Positions 6,623 to 12,341 of a stretch of DNA of 12,341 nucleotides are shown in pieces. The position numbers and the translations under genes are program-made. The notes under the pieces are model-generated. The model had not been told where the DNA came from, ran no database searches, and saw only the letters and a program-made list of their open reading frames with translations. Every line of letters begins with the position of its first letter. Position 1 is the first letter of the stretch. This DNA comes from Caulobacteraceae bacterium (GTDB taxonomy: Bacteria > Pseudomonadota > Alphaproteobacteria > Caulobacterales > Caulobacteraceae), in assembly GCA_013815405.1 (NCBI GenBank), contig JACDGF010000023.1:1-12341 (forward strand), read 5' to 3'.

Positions 6623-7813
6623 ATGAACGCCCCGACGGAGATCACCGAGGCCGACGAACGGGCCCTGCTCGATTCCATCGACCGCTGGCTGATCAAGAAG
6701 GTCGCTCCGGTGGCGGACGCCTTCGAACAGGCCGACGAATACCCTCACGAGCTCGTGGCCGACATGTGCGAGATGGGGCTGTTCGGGGCGTTGATCGAAC
6801 CCGAATACGGCGGCCTGGGCCTTTCGGCGCTCACCTACGCCAAGATCGTCTCGCGGATCTCCGAAGAGTGGATGAGCCTGACGGGGTTCTTCAACAGCCA
6901 TCTGATGATGGCCCTGGTCGTGCAGAAATTCGGCACCGAGCGGCAGAAAGATCACTGGCTACCCAAATTCGCCACCGGCGAGCTGCGCGGAGGGCTCGGC
7001 CTCACCGAGGCGGACGCCGGAACCGATCTGCAGGGCATTCGCGCCACCGCTCGCCGCGAAGGCGACCGCTACCGGGTGAACGGCGCCAAGCTGTGGATCA
7101 CCAACGCTATCGAGGGCGACATCCTGGCTTTGTTGGTCAAGACCGATCCCGAGGCCACGCCCCGGCATCGGGGCATGACCATGCTGATCGTTCCCACCCG
7201 CGATCCCGAGACTCGCCAGGATCTGCCGGGCGTCCGCCGCGGGCGCAAGCTGGCCAAGCTCGGCTACCGCGGCATCGACACCGGCGAGATCGTCTTCGAG
7301 GACTACCTCTGCGACGCGGACTTGGCCCTGGTCGGCGGAGAGGAGGGGCAGGGTTTCGCCATGGCCACCGGCGGCTTGGAAATCGGCCGGGTCAATGTCG
7401 CCGCCCGCGGCGTCGGCATCGCGCGTCGGGCGCTCAAGGAGTCGGTGGCCTACGCCCAGGTTCGCAAGAGCATGGGCAAGCCGATCGCCGAACACCAGGC
7501 GATCCAGCTCAAGCTGGGTGAAATGGCCGCCAAGACCCGGGCCGCGGAACTCCTCACCGAGGACGCCGCCCGCGCCTACGACGGCGGCGGCCGGGTGGAC
7601 CTGGAGGCGGGCATGGCCAAGTGGTTCGCCACCGAAACCGCCTTCGAGGTGGCCACCGAGGCGATGCGCATTTTCGGCGCCAACGGCTATTCCAAGGAGT
7701 ATCCGATCGAGCGGCTCTATCGCGACGCCCCCCTGCTGATCATCGGCGAAGGCACCAACGAGATGCAGCGTATCATCATCGCCCGGCGCCTGATCGCGCG
7801 ATATCCGGTGTGA
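6623..7813 (+). CDS. Acyl-CoA dehydrogenase family protein
   Basis: Flavoprotein of 396 residues that should introduce an alpha-beta double bond into an acyl-CoA and hand electrons to ETF. The flavin/substrate signature GLGLTEADAGTDLQG and the WITNA flavin segment are in the middle domain. The likely catalytic base is Glu376 in IGEGTNEMQR near the C-terminus, the position used by short- and medium-chain and short-branched-chain dehydrogenases. It is clearly different from the glutaryl-CoA dehydrogenase in this window, since it lacks the YRSAMSVQ pocket. The ATG at 6623 is one base after the small ORF and preceded by GGTGAG. Its last codons overlap the GTG start of chpT by four bases. With the MaoC hydratase it makes a two-step beta-oxidation-like module. 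The chain length or branching of the substrate is not evident. Confidence 0.93.
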   Translation: MNAPTEITEADERALLDSIDRWLIKKVAPVADAFEQADEYPHELVADMCEMGLFGALIEPEYGGLGLSALTYAKIVSRISEEWMSLTGFFNSHLMMALVVQKFGTERQKDHWLPKFATGELRGGLGLTEADAGTDLQGIRATARREGDRYRVNGAKLWITNAIEGDILALLVKTDPEATPRHRGMTMLIVPTRDPETRQDLPGVRRGRKLAKLGYRGIDTGEIVFEDYLCDADLALVGGEEGQGFAMATGGLEIGRVNVAARGVGIARRALKESVAYAQVRKSMGKPIAEHQAIQLKLGEMAAKTRAAELLTEDAARAYDGGGRVDLEAGMAKWFATETAFEVATEAMRIFGANGYSKEYPIERLYRDAPLLIIGEGTNEMQRIIIARRLIARYPV

Positions 7814-8472
7814 ATCCGCTCTTGGGCGCCGAGCCTCCTTCGGCCGTGCCACCGGAGGAGCTGGCCGCCAGACTCGCTTCGCGCCTGTGCCACGATCTGA
7901 TCGGGCCGGCCAACGCCATCCTCCTGGGCCTTGCCCTCGCGGCCGAGGCCGACGGCGCGGAGACCCGGCGCGAGGCGCTGGACGCCGCCGTCGCCGGGGC
8001 GCGAAGACTGACCGGCCTTTTGGAATTCTCCCGCGTGGCCTACGGCGTCGGCGAGGAGGCGTTCGCGACGGATCGGCTAGGGGCCCTGGCGAAAGCGATT
8101 TTCGCCGACCTTCGTCCGCGGCTCGAATGGGCGGTGGAGACGCCCGCAATGGCCGCCGTTGCGGGCCGGTGCCTGCTCAACTTGGTTCAGATCGCCGCCG
8201 GCGCCGTGGCCGTGGGGGGGGTCGTCCGCGCTTGCGCCGGGCGAGAGGGCGCTCGCACCGTCGTATCCGTCGAGGCCATCGGTGATCGGGCGGAGCTTCA
8301 CCCCGAGGTGCTGGGGGGTCTGGCGGGCAAGCCTCTTGCCGACGGTCTCGCCTCACGTTGGGCGCACGCGTCCTATCTCCACGCCCTGGTGCGCGGGGCG
8401 CGTGGAGAAGTCGTGGCGAAGGTCGTCGAGGCCAGCGTCCTGTTCGAGGTCGTTCTGCCCAGCTGTCGATGA
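7810..8472 (+). CDS. chpT: ChpT-type histidine phosphotransferase
   Basis: Cytoplasmic histidine phosphotransferase that, in Caulobacter, relays phosphate from the hybrid kinase CckA to CtrA and CpdR and so controls the cell cycle. The protein is 220 residues, the ChpT size. The dimerisation helix carries LASRLCHDLIGPANAILLG (22-40) with phosphoacceptor His28. The following LLEFSRVAYG, LRPEVLGGLAG-like and AHASYLHALVR segments match ChpT. The C-terminal half resembles a kinase ATPase fold but lacks ATP-binding boxes, as expected. The start is GTG at 7810, overlapping the acyl-CoA dehydrogenase stop as GTGA; a second GTG at 7846 is an alternative. Its closeness to phyK-ecfG-nepR-phyR matches what I recall of C. 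crescentus, supporting orthology. A paralogous phosphotransferase is the main alternative. Confidence 0.85.
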   Translation: MNPLLGAEPPSAVPPEELAARLASRLCHDLIGPANAILLGLALAAEADGAETRREALDAAVAGARRLTGLLEFSRVAYGVGEEAFATDRLGALAKAIFADLRPRLEWAVETPAMAAVAGRCLLNLVQIAAGAVAVGGVVRACAGREGARTVVSVEAIGDRAELHPEVLGGLAGKPLADGLASRWAHASYLHALVRGARGEVVAKVVEASVLFEVVLPSCR

Positions 8473-8631
8473 CGGCGCGAGCAATCTATCAACCGGCCGC
8501 GCGCGTCCGTCGCGAATCAGGCGGCTGCCCGGCGGGGCGCGGCGCCGGGGTGTGCTTACCGACTGACGTGCCCTCGACCGTCGCGAGCCCGAGGGGCTGC
8601 CTGCGAGATTGAACGCGCGGCCGCCAAAGGC

Positions 8632-8769
8632 CTATTTCTTGACGTCTTGCGCCGTATCCGTCACCTCGTGGCCAACGGACGACACGTCCTTGCCCGCCCC
8701 GCCGATCGTGTTGCAGGCCGCGGTGGCGAGACTGGCGGCAAGAACCGTCAGAAGGATGATCTTACGCAT
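8632..8769 (-). CDS. Small entericidin EcnA/B-type lipoprotein
   Basis: A 45-residue precursor. Residues 1-18 form a lipoprotein signal peptide (MRKIILLTVLAASLATA) ending at a TAAC lipobox with Cys19, so the mature part is about 27 residues and probably anchored in a membrane. The sequence after Cys, with NTIGGAGKDVSSVGHEV, matches the entericidin family consensus. Entericidin B of E. coli is stress-induced and has been described as bacteriolytic, but most alphaproteobacterial homologues are of unknown role. AGAGG sits about nine bases before the ATG. The gene begins 56 bp after the end of phyK on the same strand and may be co-transcribed with the stress-response operon. I found no separate EcfG-type promoter in front of it. 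Confidence 0.85.
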   Translation of the reverse strand: MRKIILLTVLAASLATAACNTIGGAGKDVSSVGHEVTDTAQDVKK

Positions 8770-8825
8770 TCTGGATAACCTCTCGAAAGATGGGTGACCA
8801 AATCGTGGCCAGTCAAACACCCAAG

Positions 8826-10544
8826 TCAAGGCGAAGTTGCCTCTGGTTCCTGCTTGGCGTCGGCGTCCGGTGTGGGAAAAATCAGCCGGGCCGTCAAGCC
8901 TCCCGTGGCCCCGGGACAAAAAATGACCTCCCCGCGGAGCTGGCGGGCGAAAGCGGTCATGAGGGTCCGGCCGACTCCTTCGCCCACCTCCGCCACCTTC
9001 CCCGGCTCGCCGGTGTCGGTGACGGTGAACTCCGCCCGCGCGTCGTTAACGTGGAAGCCGACGCTCAATATGCCTCCCTCCTCGCCGAGCCCATGCTTCT
9101 TGGCGTTGGTGATCGCCTCCACGGCGAACAGGGCCAGGGGCGCGAGCCGATCTGGATCGATGATCAAGGTGTCGATGGCCATTTCGGTCCTGATCGGCGC
9201 CCCCTTCCCCGTCTCGCTCATGATCAACTGGGCGATCAGTTCATCGAGAAAGTCGCGCAGATCGACCCGCTTCAGATCCGGCCCCTGGTAGAGGGAGCGA
9301 TAGATGAGGGCCAGGGCGCCGATACGCTGGCGGGTGTCGTGCATGGCCGCTCGCGCGGCGGGGTCGGCGAGCGCGCGCTGCTGCATGTTGATCAAGGACG
9401 AGATGACCTGCAGGTTGTTCTTAACCCGGTGGTGGATCTCCCGCATCAGGTCGTCCTTGTGCGCCAGGGTCTCCTTGAGCACCGCGTCGCGCGCGGCGAT
9501 GGTGGCGGTCATGGCGTCCAGGGCTTCGGCGAGGCGGCGTATCTCGGGCGGCGCCGCCTCCGCCCGAAACGGGTGAGCGGCGTAGCGGCCGCGCCCATAG
9601 AGAGCGGCGACGCGCTGCAGGTAGGCGATCCACCGCACGACACCCCGTTCGGTGACCATCAATACGGCCGCCAGGGCGAGGATGAAGGCCAACAGGGGCA
9701 GGGCGAGCGCCGATACCGGGTTGAGCCAGGCCCAGGAAACCACACCGGGCGAGGGAGCGGAAAGCAGGACATAGACATCCTGGCCTACCAGGGGGGTGGA
9801 GGTGAAGGCGCGCAATATCCCGTCACGGTCCCGGTCGAGCCACAGTGTGGGCCGAGTGCGCGCGGCCCCGGCCAGCCGCCGGCCCAAGGTGCTCGGGAAG
9901 GCCGTCGCGCGCGTGGTCGACAGGTATCGCCCCTGGCGGTCGGCCAAAGCCACTTCCGATAGCGCCGGCAAGGAGCGGTCCTCTTTTTCCGGGCGAAGGC
10001 TCGCCAGGGTGACGACCGCGCTCAGCGCGCCGGCGAAGCGGCCGTTTTCGTCCCGGGCGGCGACGCTGGCCAGGAGGGCGGGCTCGCGGGCGTAAGCGAT
10101 CCCGGCGTCGCTGGCCACGGCGATCTCGGCCCCCTGGGCAAGGGCGCGAAACCACGCCCGTTCGCGCCGCCGCGGGTCGGGTGGGACGGTGGCGGCGGCG
10201 CAGGCGACCCGGCCCAAGGCGTCGAAGCGGATCAGGTTGGCATATCCCGGAAGGCGGTTCCTGACATCGTTCAGCCGCAGAGCGCATTGCAGGCCCACCG
10301 AACCGGGGGTCAGGGTCTGAAGCAGGACTTCGCCGGCGGCGATCCGCGCCCTGGCCGTGGCGGCGCTGCGCTCGGCGGCCCCGACCAGATTGGCCCGCTG
10401 GTCACGCGCCTCGCGTTGGAGGAAGACCACGGACTGCACACCGCTCAGGACCAGGACGGGAAGCAGGGCCAAGGCCACGGCGAAACCCAGCCGAACCCGA
10501 ATGGTGGTCGCCCGCCATCCGCCGGCCCTGGCCGAGAGGTTCAC
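8826..10544 (-). CDS. phyK: PhyK-type general stress response sensor histidine kinase (HWE/HisKA_2 family)
   Basis: Membrane sensor kinase that phosphorylates PhyR to start the general stress response. The protein is 572 residues. Membrane helix 1 is about 18-42 and helix 2 about 274-298, enclosing a periplasmic region of about 230 residues of dCache-like size. A HAMP-like linker follows. The HisKA_2 phosphoacceptor box EIHHRVKNNLQVISSLINM begins at Glu369, with His371/His372; the PhyK phosphoacceptor I recall is also His371. The ATPase domain has the N-box EAITNAKKHG (Asn480) and G-boxes DTGEPG (510-515) and GEGVGRTLM. It starts at GTG 10544, overlapping the ecfG stop as GTGA, so its synthesis is coupled to the sigma factor. 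The signal it senses is not evident. Confidence 0.92.
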   Translation of the reverse strand: MNLSARAGGWRATTIRVRLGFAVALALLPVLVLSGVQSVVFLQREARDQRANLVGAAERSAATARARIAAGEVLLQTLTPGSVGLQCALRLNDVRNRLPGYANLIRFDALGRVACAAATVPPDPRRRERAWFRALAQGAEIAVASDAGIAYAREPALLASVAARDENGRFAGALSAVVTLASLRPEKEDRSLPALSEVALADRQGRYLSTTRATAFPSTLGRRLAGAARTRPTLWLDRDRDGILRAFTSTPLVGQDVYVLLSAPSPGVVSWAWLNPVSALALPLLAFILALAAVLMVTERGVVRWIAYLQRVAALYGRGRYAAHPFRAEAAPPEIRRLAEALDAMTATIAARDAVLKETLAHKDDLMREIHHRVKNNLQVISSLINMQQRALADPAARAAMHDTRQRIGALALIYRSLYQGPDLKRVDLRDFLDELIAQLIMSETGKGAPIRTEMAIDTLIIDPDRLAPLALFAVEAITNAKKHGLGEEGGILSVGFHVNDARAEFTVTDTGEPGKVAEVGEGVGRTLMTAFARQLRGEVIFCPGATGGLTARLIFPTPDADAKQEPEATSP

Positions 10545-11146
10545 CGAACGCCGCTCAGGCGCTCCGCGTGGGCCAGAATCGATCCCATGGCCTCGCCCGC
10601 CGCGGCGCCGTCCCGATCATAGGCCCCGCGATCGAGAATGCCCTGGACCGCGCGCCGGGCCCGGCTCACCCGGCTCTTCACCGTTCCGACGGCGCAGCCG
10701 CAGATGTCCGCCGCCTCCTCATAGGCAAAGCCACCCGCCCCGACAAGGACGAGGGCTTCGCGCTGTTCCGATGGCAACATGCCCAGGGCCAGGCGAAGCT
10801 CGTCGAGGGCCACCGGCGCCGCGGGATCGTCGATCGCGACCAGGGTGCGCTCGGCCGCCTCCTGGTCAAGCTGGCTTTGCCGCCACGAGCGGCGTTTTTC
10901 GGTGTAGAACTGATTGCGCAGGATCATGAAGGTCCAGGCCTTCATGTTGGTTCCCATCTCGAAGCTCGCCCGGGCGTCCCAGGCCTTCATCATCGCCTCT
11001 TGCGCCAGATCGTCGGCGGCGGTGGCGTCGCCCGTCAAGGTTCGCGCGAAGGCGCGCAGGTGGGGGATCAGGTTCACCAGTTCGCGCTTGAAGGCTTTGT
11101 CGCGCAAGGAGTCGTCGGCGCGGACCGGCCGCGAAACGACGGCCAT
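10541..11146 (-). CDS. ecfG: EcfG-family general stress response sigma factor (SigT)
   Basis: Extracytoplasmic-function-type sigma factor of the alphaproteobacterial stress response, 201 residues. Region 2 spans about 26-81 and includes DDLAQEAMMKAWDAR and AWTFMILRNQFY. Region 4 spans about 114-166, with LPSEQREALVLVGAGGFAYEEAADI and the helix-turn-helix VGTVKSRVSRARR. It is held inactive by NepR and directs polymerase to GGAAC/CGTT promoters, two of which lie upstream in this locus. The ATG at 11146 shares one base with the nepR TGA (TGATG) and follows GGAGAGGAGA. A TTG one codon earlier is less likely as start. The gene is called sigT in Caulobacter and ecfG elsewhere. Its 3' end overlaps phyK. 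Confidence 0.95.
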   Translation of the reverse strand: MAVVSRPVRADDSLRDKAFKRELVNLIPHLRAFARTLTGDATAADDLAQEAMMKAWDARASFEMGTNMKAWTFMILRNQFYTEKRRSWRQSQLDQEAAERTLVAIDDPAAPVALDELRLALGMLPSEQREALVLVGAGGFAYEEAADICGCAVGTVKSRVSRARRAVQGILDRGAYDRDGAAAGEAMGSILAHAERLSGVR

Positions 11147-11334
11147 CAACCGGTCTCCTCTCCGCGCGCGTCGGCCCGTCGAAGGATGTCCAGGAACTCA
11201 TCTGGAACCGGCTCGTTGACGACCTCGTCGAACATCTGGCGCAGCTTGGCGCCGATGACCTGCTGACGGAGGCGAGCCTCGTCAAGCACGACCGACGGTT
11301 TGGCCGGCTTCTTCATCGCGGTCTGTTCGATCAT
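11146..11334 (-). CDS. nepR: NepR anti-sigma factor
   Basis: Small anti-sigma factor that binds EcfG and is removed by phosphorylated PhyR. From the ATG at 11334 the protein is 62 residues. The conserved NepR core is clear: IGAKLRQMFDEVVNEPVPDEFLDIL (residues 27-51), comprising the two helices around the invariant EPVPDEF turn. The N-terminal extension is short and basic. An internal ATG at 11316 (six codons later) is a possible alternative, and neither start has a strong ribosome binding site. The last codon overlaps the ecfG start by one base, so anti-sigma and sigma are translated together. A perfect EcfG promoter lies upstream at 11394-11418. A second EcfG-like site lies inside this gene on the opposite strand. 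Confidence 0.94.
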   Translation of the reverse strand: MIEQTAMKKPAKPSVVLDEARLRQQVIGAKLRQMFDEVVNEPVPDEFLDILRRADARGEETG

Positions 11335-11393
11335 GCACCCGACGTCGGCGGCAGCCGTCCGCCCCTCCTTCTCGCGCGGCGTCCAGGGTGCGA

Positions 11394-11418
11394 AACGCGC
11401 GCGGCCACCGGGAGTTCC
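11394..11418 (-). promoter_or_regulatory. EcfG-dependent promoter of nepR-ecfG-phyK
   Basis: Reading on the minus strand, GGAAC (11418-11414), 16 bp, then CGTT (11397-11394). This is an exact match to the EcfG/SigT consensus. It lies about 60 bp before the nepR ATG at 11334, a normal leader distance. It implies that the sigma factor drives its own operon, including phyK. Confidence 0.88.
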
Positions 11419-11467
11419 CGACGCGCCCCTGCCTCCGTCATGGTCTTCCCAGGGTCGATTGTCGAGG

Positions 11468-11492
11468 GGAACTGAACCGGGGCGATTGCGTT
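11468..11492 (+). promoter_or_regulatory. EcfG-dependent promoter of phyR
   Basis: GGAAC (11468-11472), 16 bp, CGTT (11489-11492): an exact EcfG/SigT consensus with the same spacing as the divergent nepR promoter. It is 75 bp before the phyR ATG. It implies positive feedback on the anti-anti-sigma factor. Confidence 0.88.
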
Positions 11493-11567
11493 GGCGTGAG
11501 GCGGGCCGGAGGTCACTAGGCGAATTCCCAACGCGCGCGCCTGAAGTCATGGTAGACCGGAGGGGTC

Positions 11568-12341
11568 ATGAGCCTTTTAGCCAAGCTGGCCCCGCACCTC
11601 CCGTATGTCCGCCGCTACGCCAGGGCGCTGACCGGCGACCAGGGGACGGGCGATCACTACGTCCGGGTCGCCCTGGAGGCCCTGGCGGCCGGAGACCGGT
11701 CCCTCGATTCCCAACTCTCGCCACGCGTGGCCCTGTATCAGGTCTTTCACGCCATCTGGTGCAGCTCCGGCGCCCGGCTGGAACCCCGCGCTCAGGACGG
11801 CATGGAGGCCGCCCAGGGCGCCGGCCAGCGTCTCATGCGCATCGCGCCCCGGTCGCGCCAGGCCTTTCTGCTCACCGCCGTGGAGGGATTCACGCCCAAC
11901 GAGGCGGCCCAGATCCTCACCAGTGATTTTGGCGAGATCGAGGGCCTGATCGCGGAGGCCCAGATGGAGATCGACGCCGAATTGGCGACCGATGTGCTGA
12001 TCATCGAGGACGAGCCGGTGATCGCCGCCGACATCGAGGCCCTGGTGAAGGAGTTGGGCCACAAAGTCAGCAATGTGGCCGCCACGCGCGCCGAAGCTGC
12101 CGAGGCGGCGGCGCGCTCCAGGCCGGGCCTGGTCTTGGCGGACATCCAATTGGCGGACGGCTCCTCCGGCATCGACGCGGTCAAGGACATCCTGTCGAGC
12201 CTGGACGTCCCGGTGATCTTCATCACCGCCTTTCCCGAGCGCCTCCTCACCGGGACGCGTCCGGAACCGACCTTTCTCATTACGAAGCCGTTCCAGCGGT
12301 CAACGGTCAAGGCGGCGATCAGCCAGGCCCTGTTCTTTGAC
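11568..12341 (+). CDS. phyR: PhyR, sigma-factor-mimicking response regulator (anti-anti-sigma), C-terminus beyond window
   Basis: Central switch of the general stress response. When phosphorylated by PhyK, its sigma-like half binds NepR and releases EcfG. 258 codons are present; family members are about 266 residues, so only the last few are cut by the window edge. Residues 1-135 form the sigma-like domain, with MSLLAKLAPHLPYVRRYARALTGDQ resembling sigma region 2 and a degenerate region 4 around 95-135. Residues 142-258 form the receiver domain, with Glu147/Asp148 acidic pocket, phosphoacceptor Asp192 in LADIQLADG, Thr220 and Lys240 (TKPF). Asp192 is also the number I recall for C. crescentus PhyR. 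The ATG at 11568 is preceded closely by GGAGGGG. The gene is divergent from nepR. Confidence 0.95.
   Translation, partial: MSLLAKLAPHLPYVRRYARALTGDQGTGDHYVRVALEALAAGDRSLDSQLSPRVALYQVFHAIWCSSGARLEPRAQDGMEAAQGAGQRLMRIAPRSRQAFLLTAVEGFTPNEAAQILTSDFGEIEGLIAEAQMEIDAELATDVLIIEDEPVIAADIEALVKELGHKVSNVAATRAEAAEAAARSRPGLVLADIQLADGSSGIDAVKDILSSLDVPVIFITAFPERLLTGTRPEPTFLITKPFQRSTVKAAISQALFFD

Noticed and set aside
7030..7055. GGAAC followed after 16 bp by CGCG in the acyl-CoA dehydrogenase gene
   Set aside because: The -10 box is imperfect and the site is deep inside a coding region, so it is not counted as an EcfG promoter.
6959..8149. Minus-strand frame of about 400 codons opposite the acyl-CoA dehydrogenase and chpT genes
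   Set aside because: Composition is typical of antisense GC-rich frames, and both plus-strand genes have clear family motifs.
8619..8640. Short GGCC...GGCC stem followed by TATTTCTT as a terminator after chpT
   Set aside because: The stem is only four base pairs and the T-tract is broken and lies inside the convergent gene's end; too weak to call. I see nothing else in the gap 8473-8631.
8826..8850. GGAAC on the minus strand at 8846-8850 as an EcfG promoter for the entericidin gene
   Set aside because: No CGTT occurs 16 or 17 bp downstream; the sequence there reads TTGA.
9421..9435. TTAA in phyK as part of a CtrA site (TTAA-N7-TTAA)
   Set aside because: No second TTAA seven bases on; I found no full CtrA site in the window.
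8790..9962. Long plus-strand open frame opposite phyK
   Set aside because: The product is low-complexity Gly/Arg/Gln-rich and mirrors the phyK codons; phyK has full domain support.
1..12341. CRISPR array, tRNA/rRNA genes, transposase or phage genes
   Set aside because: No regularly spaced repeats, no tRNA-like cloverleaf with its conserved arms and no mobile-element protein were seen on either strand.

Overview
The window looks like chromosomal DNA of a high-GC alphaproteobacterium, most likely of the order Caulobacterales (Caulobacter/Phenylobacterium type). The reasons are the strongly G/C-ending codons, a ChpT-type phosphotransferase (a regulator of the alphaproteobacterial CckA-CtrA pathway) and a complete PhyR/NepR/EcfG/PhyK general stress response (GSR) locus. 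From memory, the same genes lie close together in Caulobacter crescentus, with chpT a few genes from phyK-sigT-nepR-phyR. The genus call is tentative.

Layout. Positions 1-2567 (minus strand) hold glutaryl-CoA dehydrogenase followed by an MHS-family transporter that runs off the left edge. The gap between them contains a long compound inverted repeat. Positions 2650-3270 (minus) are a vapBC toxin-antitoxin module with a palindromic operator over its start. Position 3393 begins aqpZ (plus), which converges on an unrecognised four-helix membrane protein (4235-4729, minus). A hairpin-rich gap separates these two. A TRIC-type channel (4844-5464, minus) is divergent from a plus-strand operon of five ORFs at 5553-8472: VOC protein, MaoC hydratase, a questionable 32-codon ORF, acyl-CoA dehydrogenase and chpT. 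All of its junctions overlap or lie within one base.

The right third (8632-12341) is the GSR locus. nepR-ecfG-phyK and a small entericidin-type lipoprotein gene are on the minus strand. phyR diverges from nepR and is cut by the right edge, lacking only about its last eight residues. In established GSR biology the PhyK kinase phosphorylates PhyR, which then binds the anti-sigma factor NepR and frees EcfG sigma. Both divergent transcription units carry a perfect GGAAC-N16-CGTT EcfG promoter in the 233-bp intergenic region, which fits positive autoregulation. A third perfect match lies inside nepR, antisense to it and pointing toward phyR.

No clearly undescribed system is visible. The best leads are the antisense EcfG-type site in nepR, the tight coupling of a cell-cycle phosphotransferase gene to acyl-CoA metabolism genes, the Asp-to-Asn change in the MaoC motif, and the orphan membrane protein. 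I saw no tRNA, rRNA, CRISPR, transposase or phage gene.
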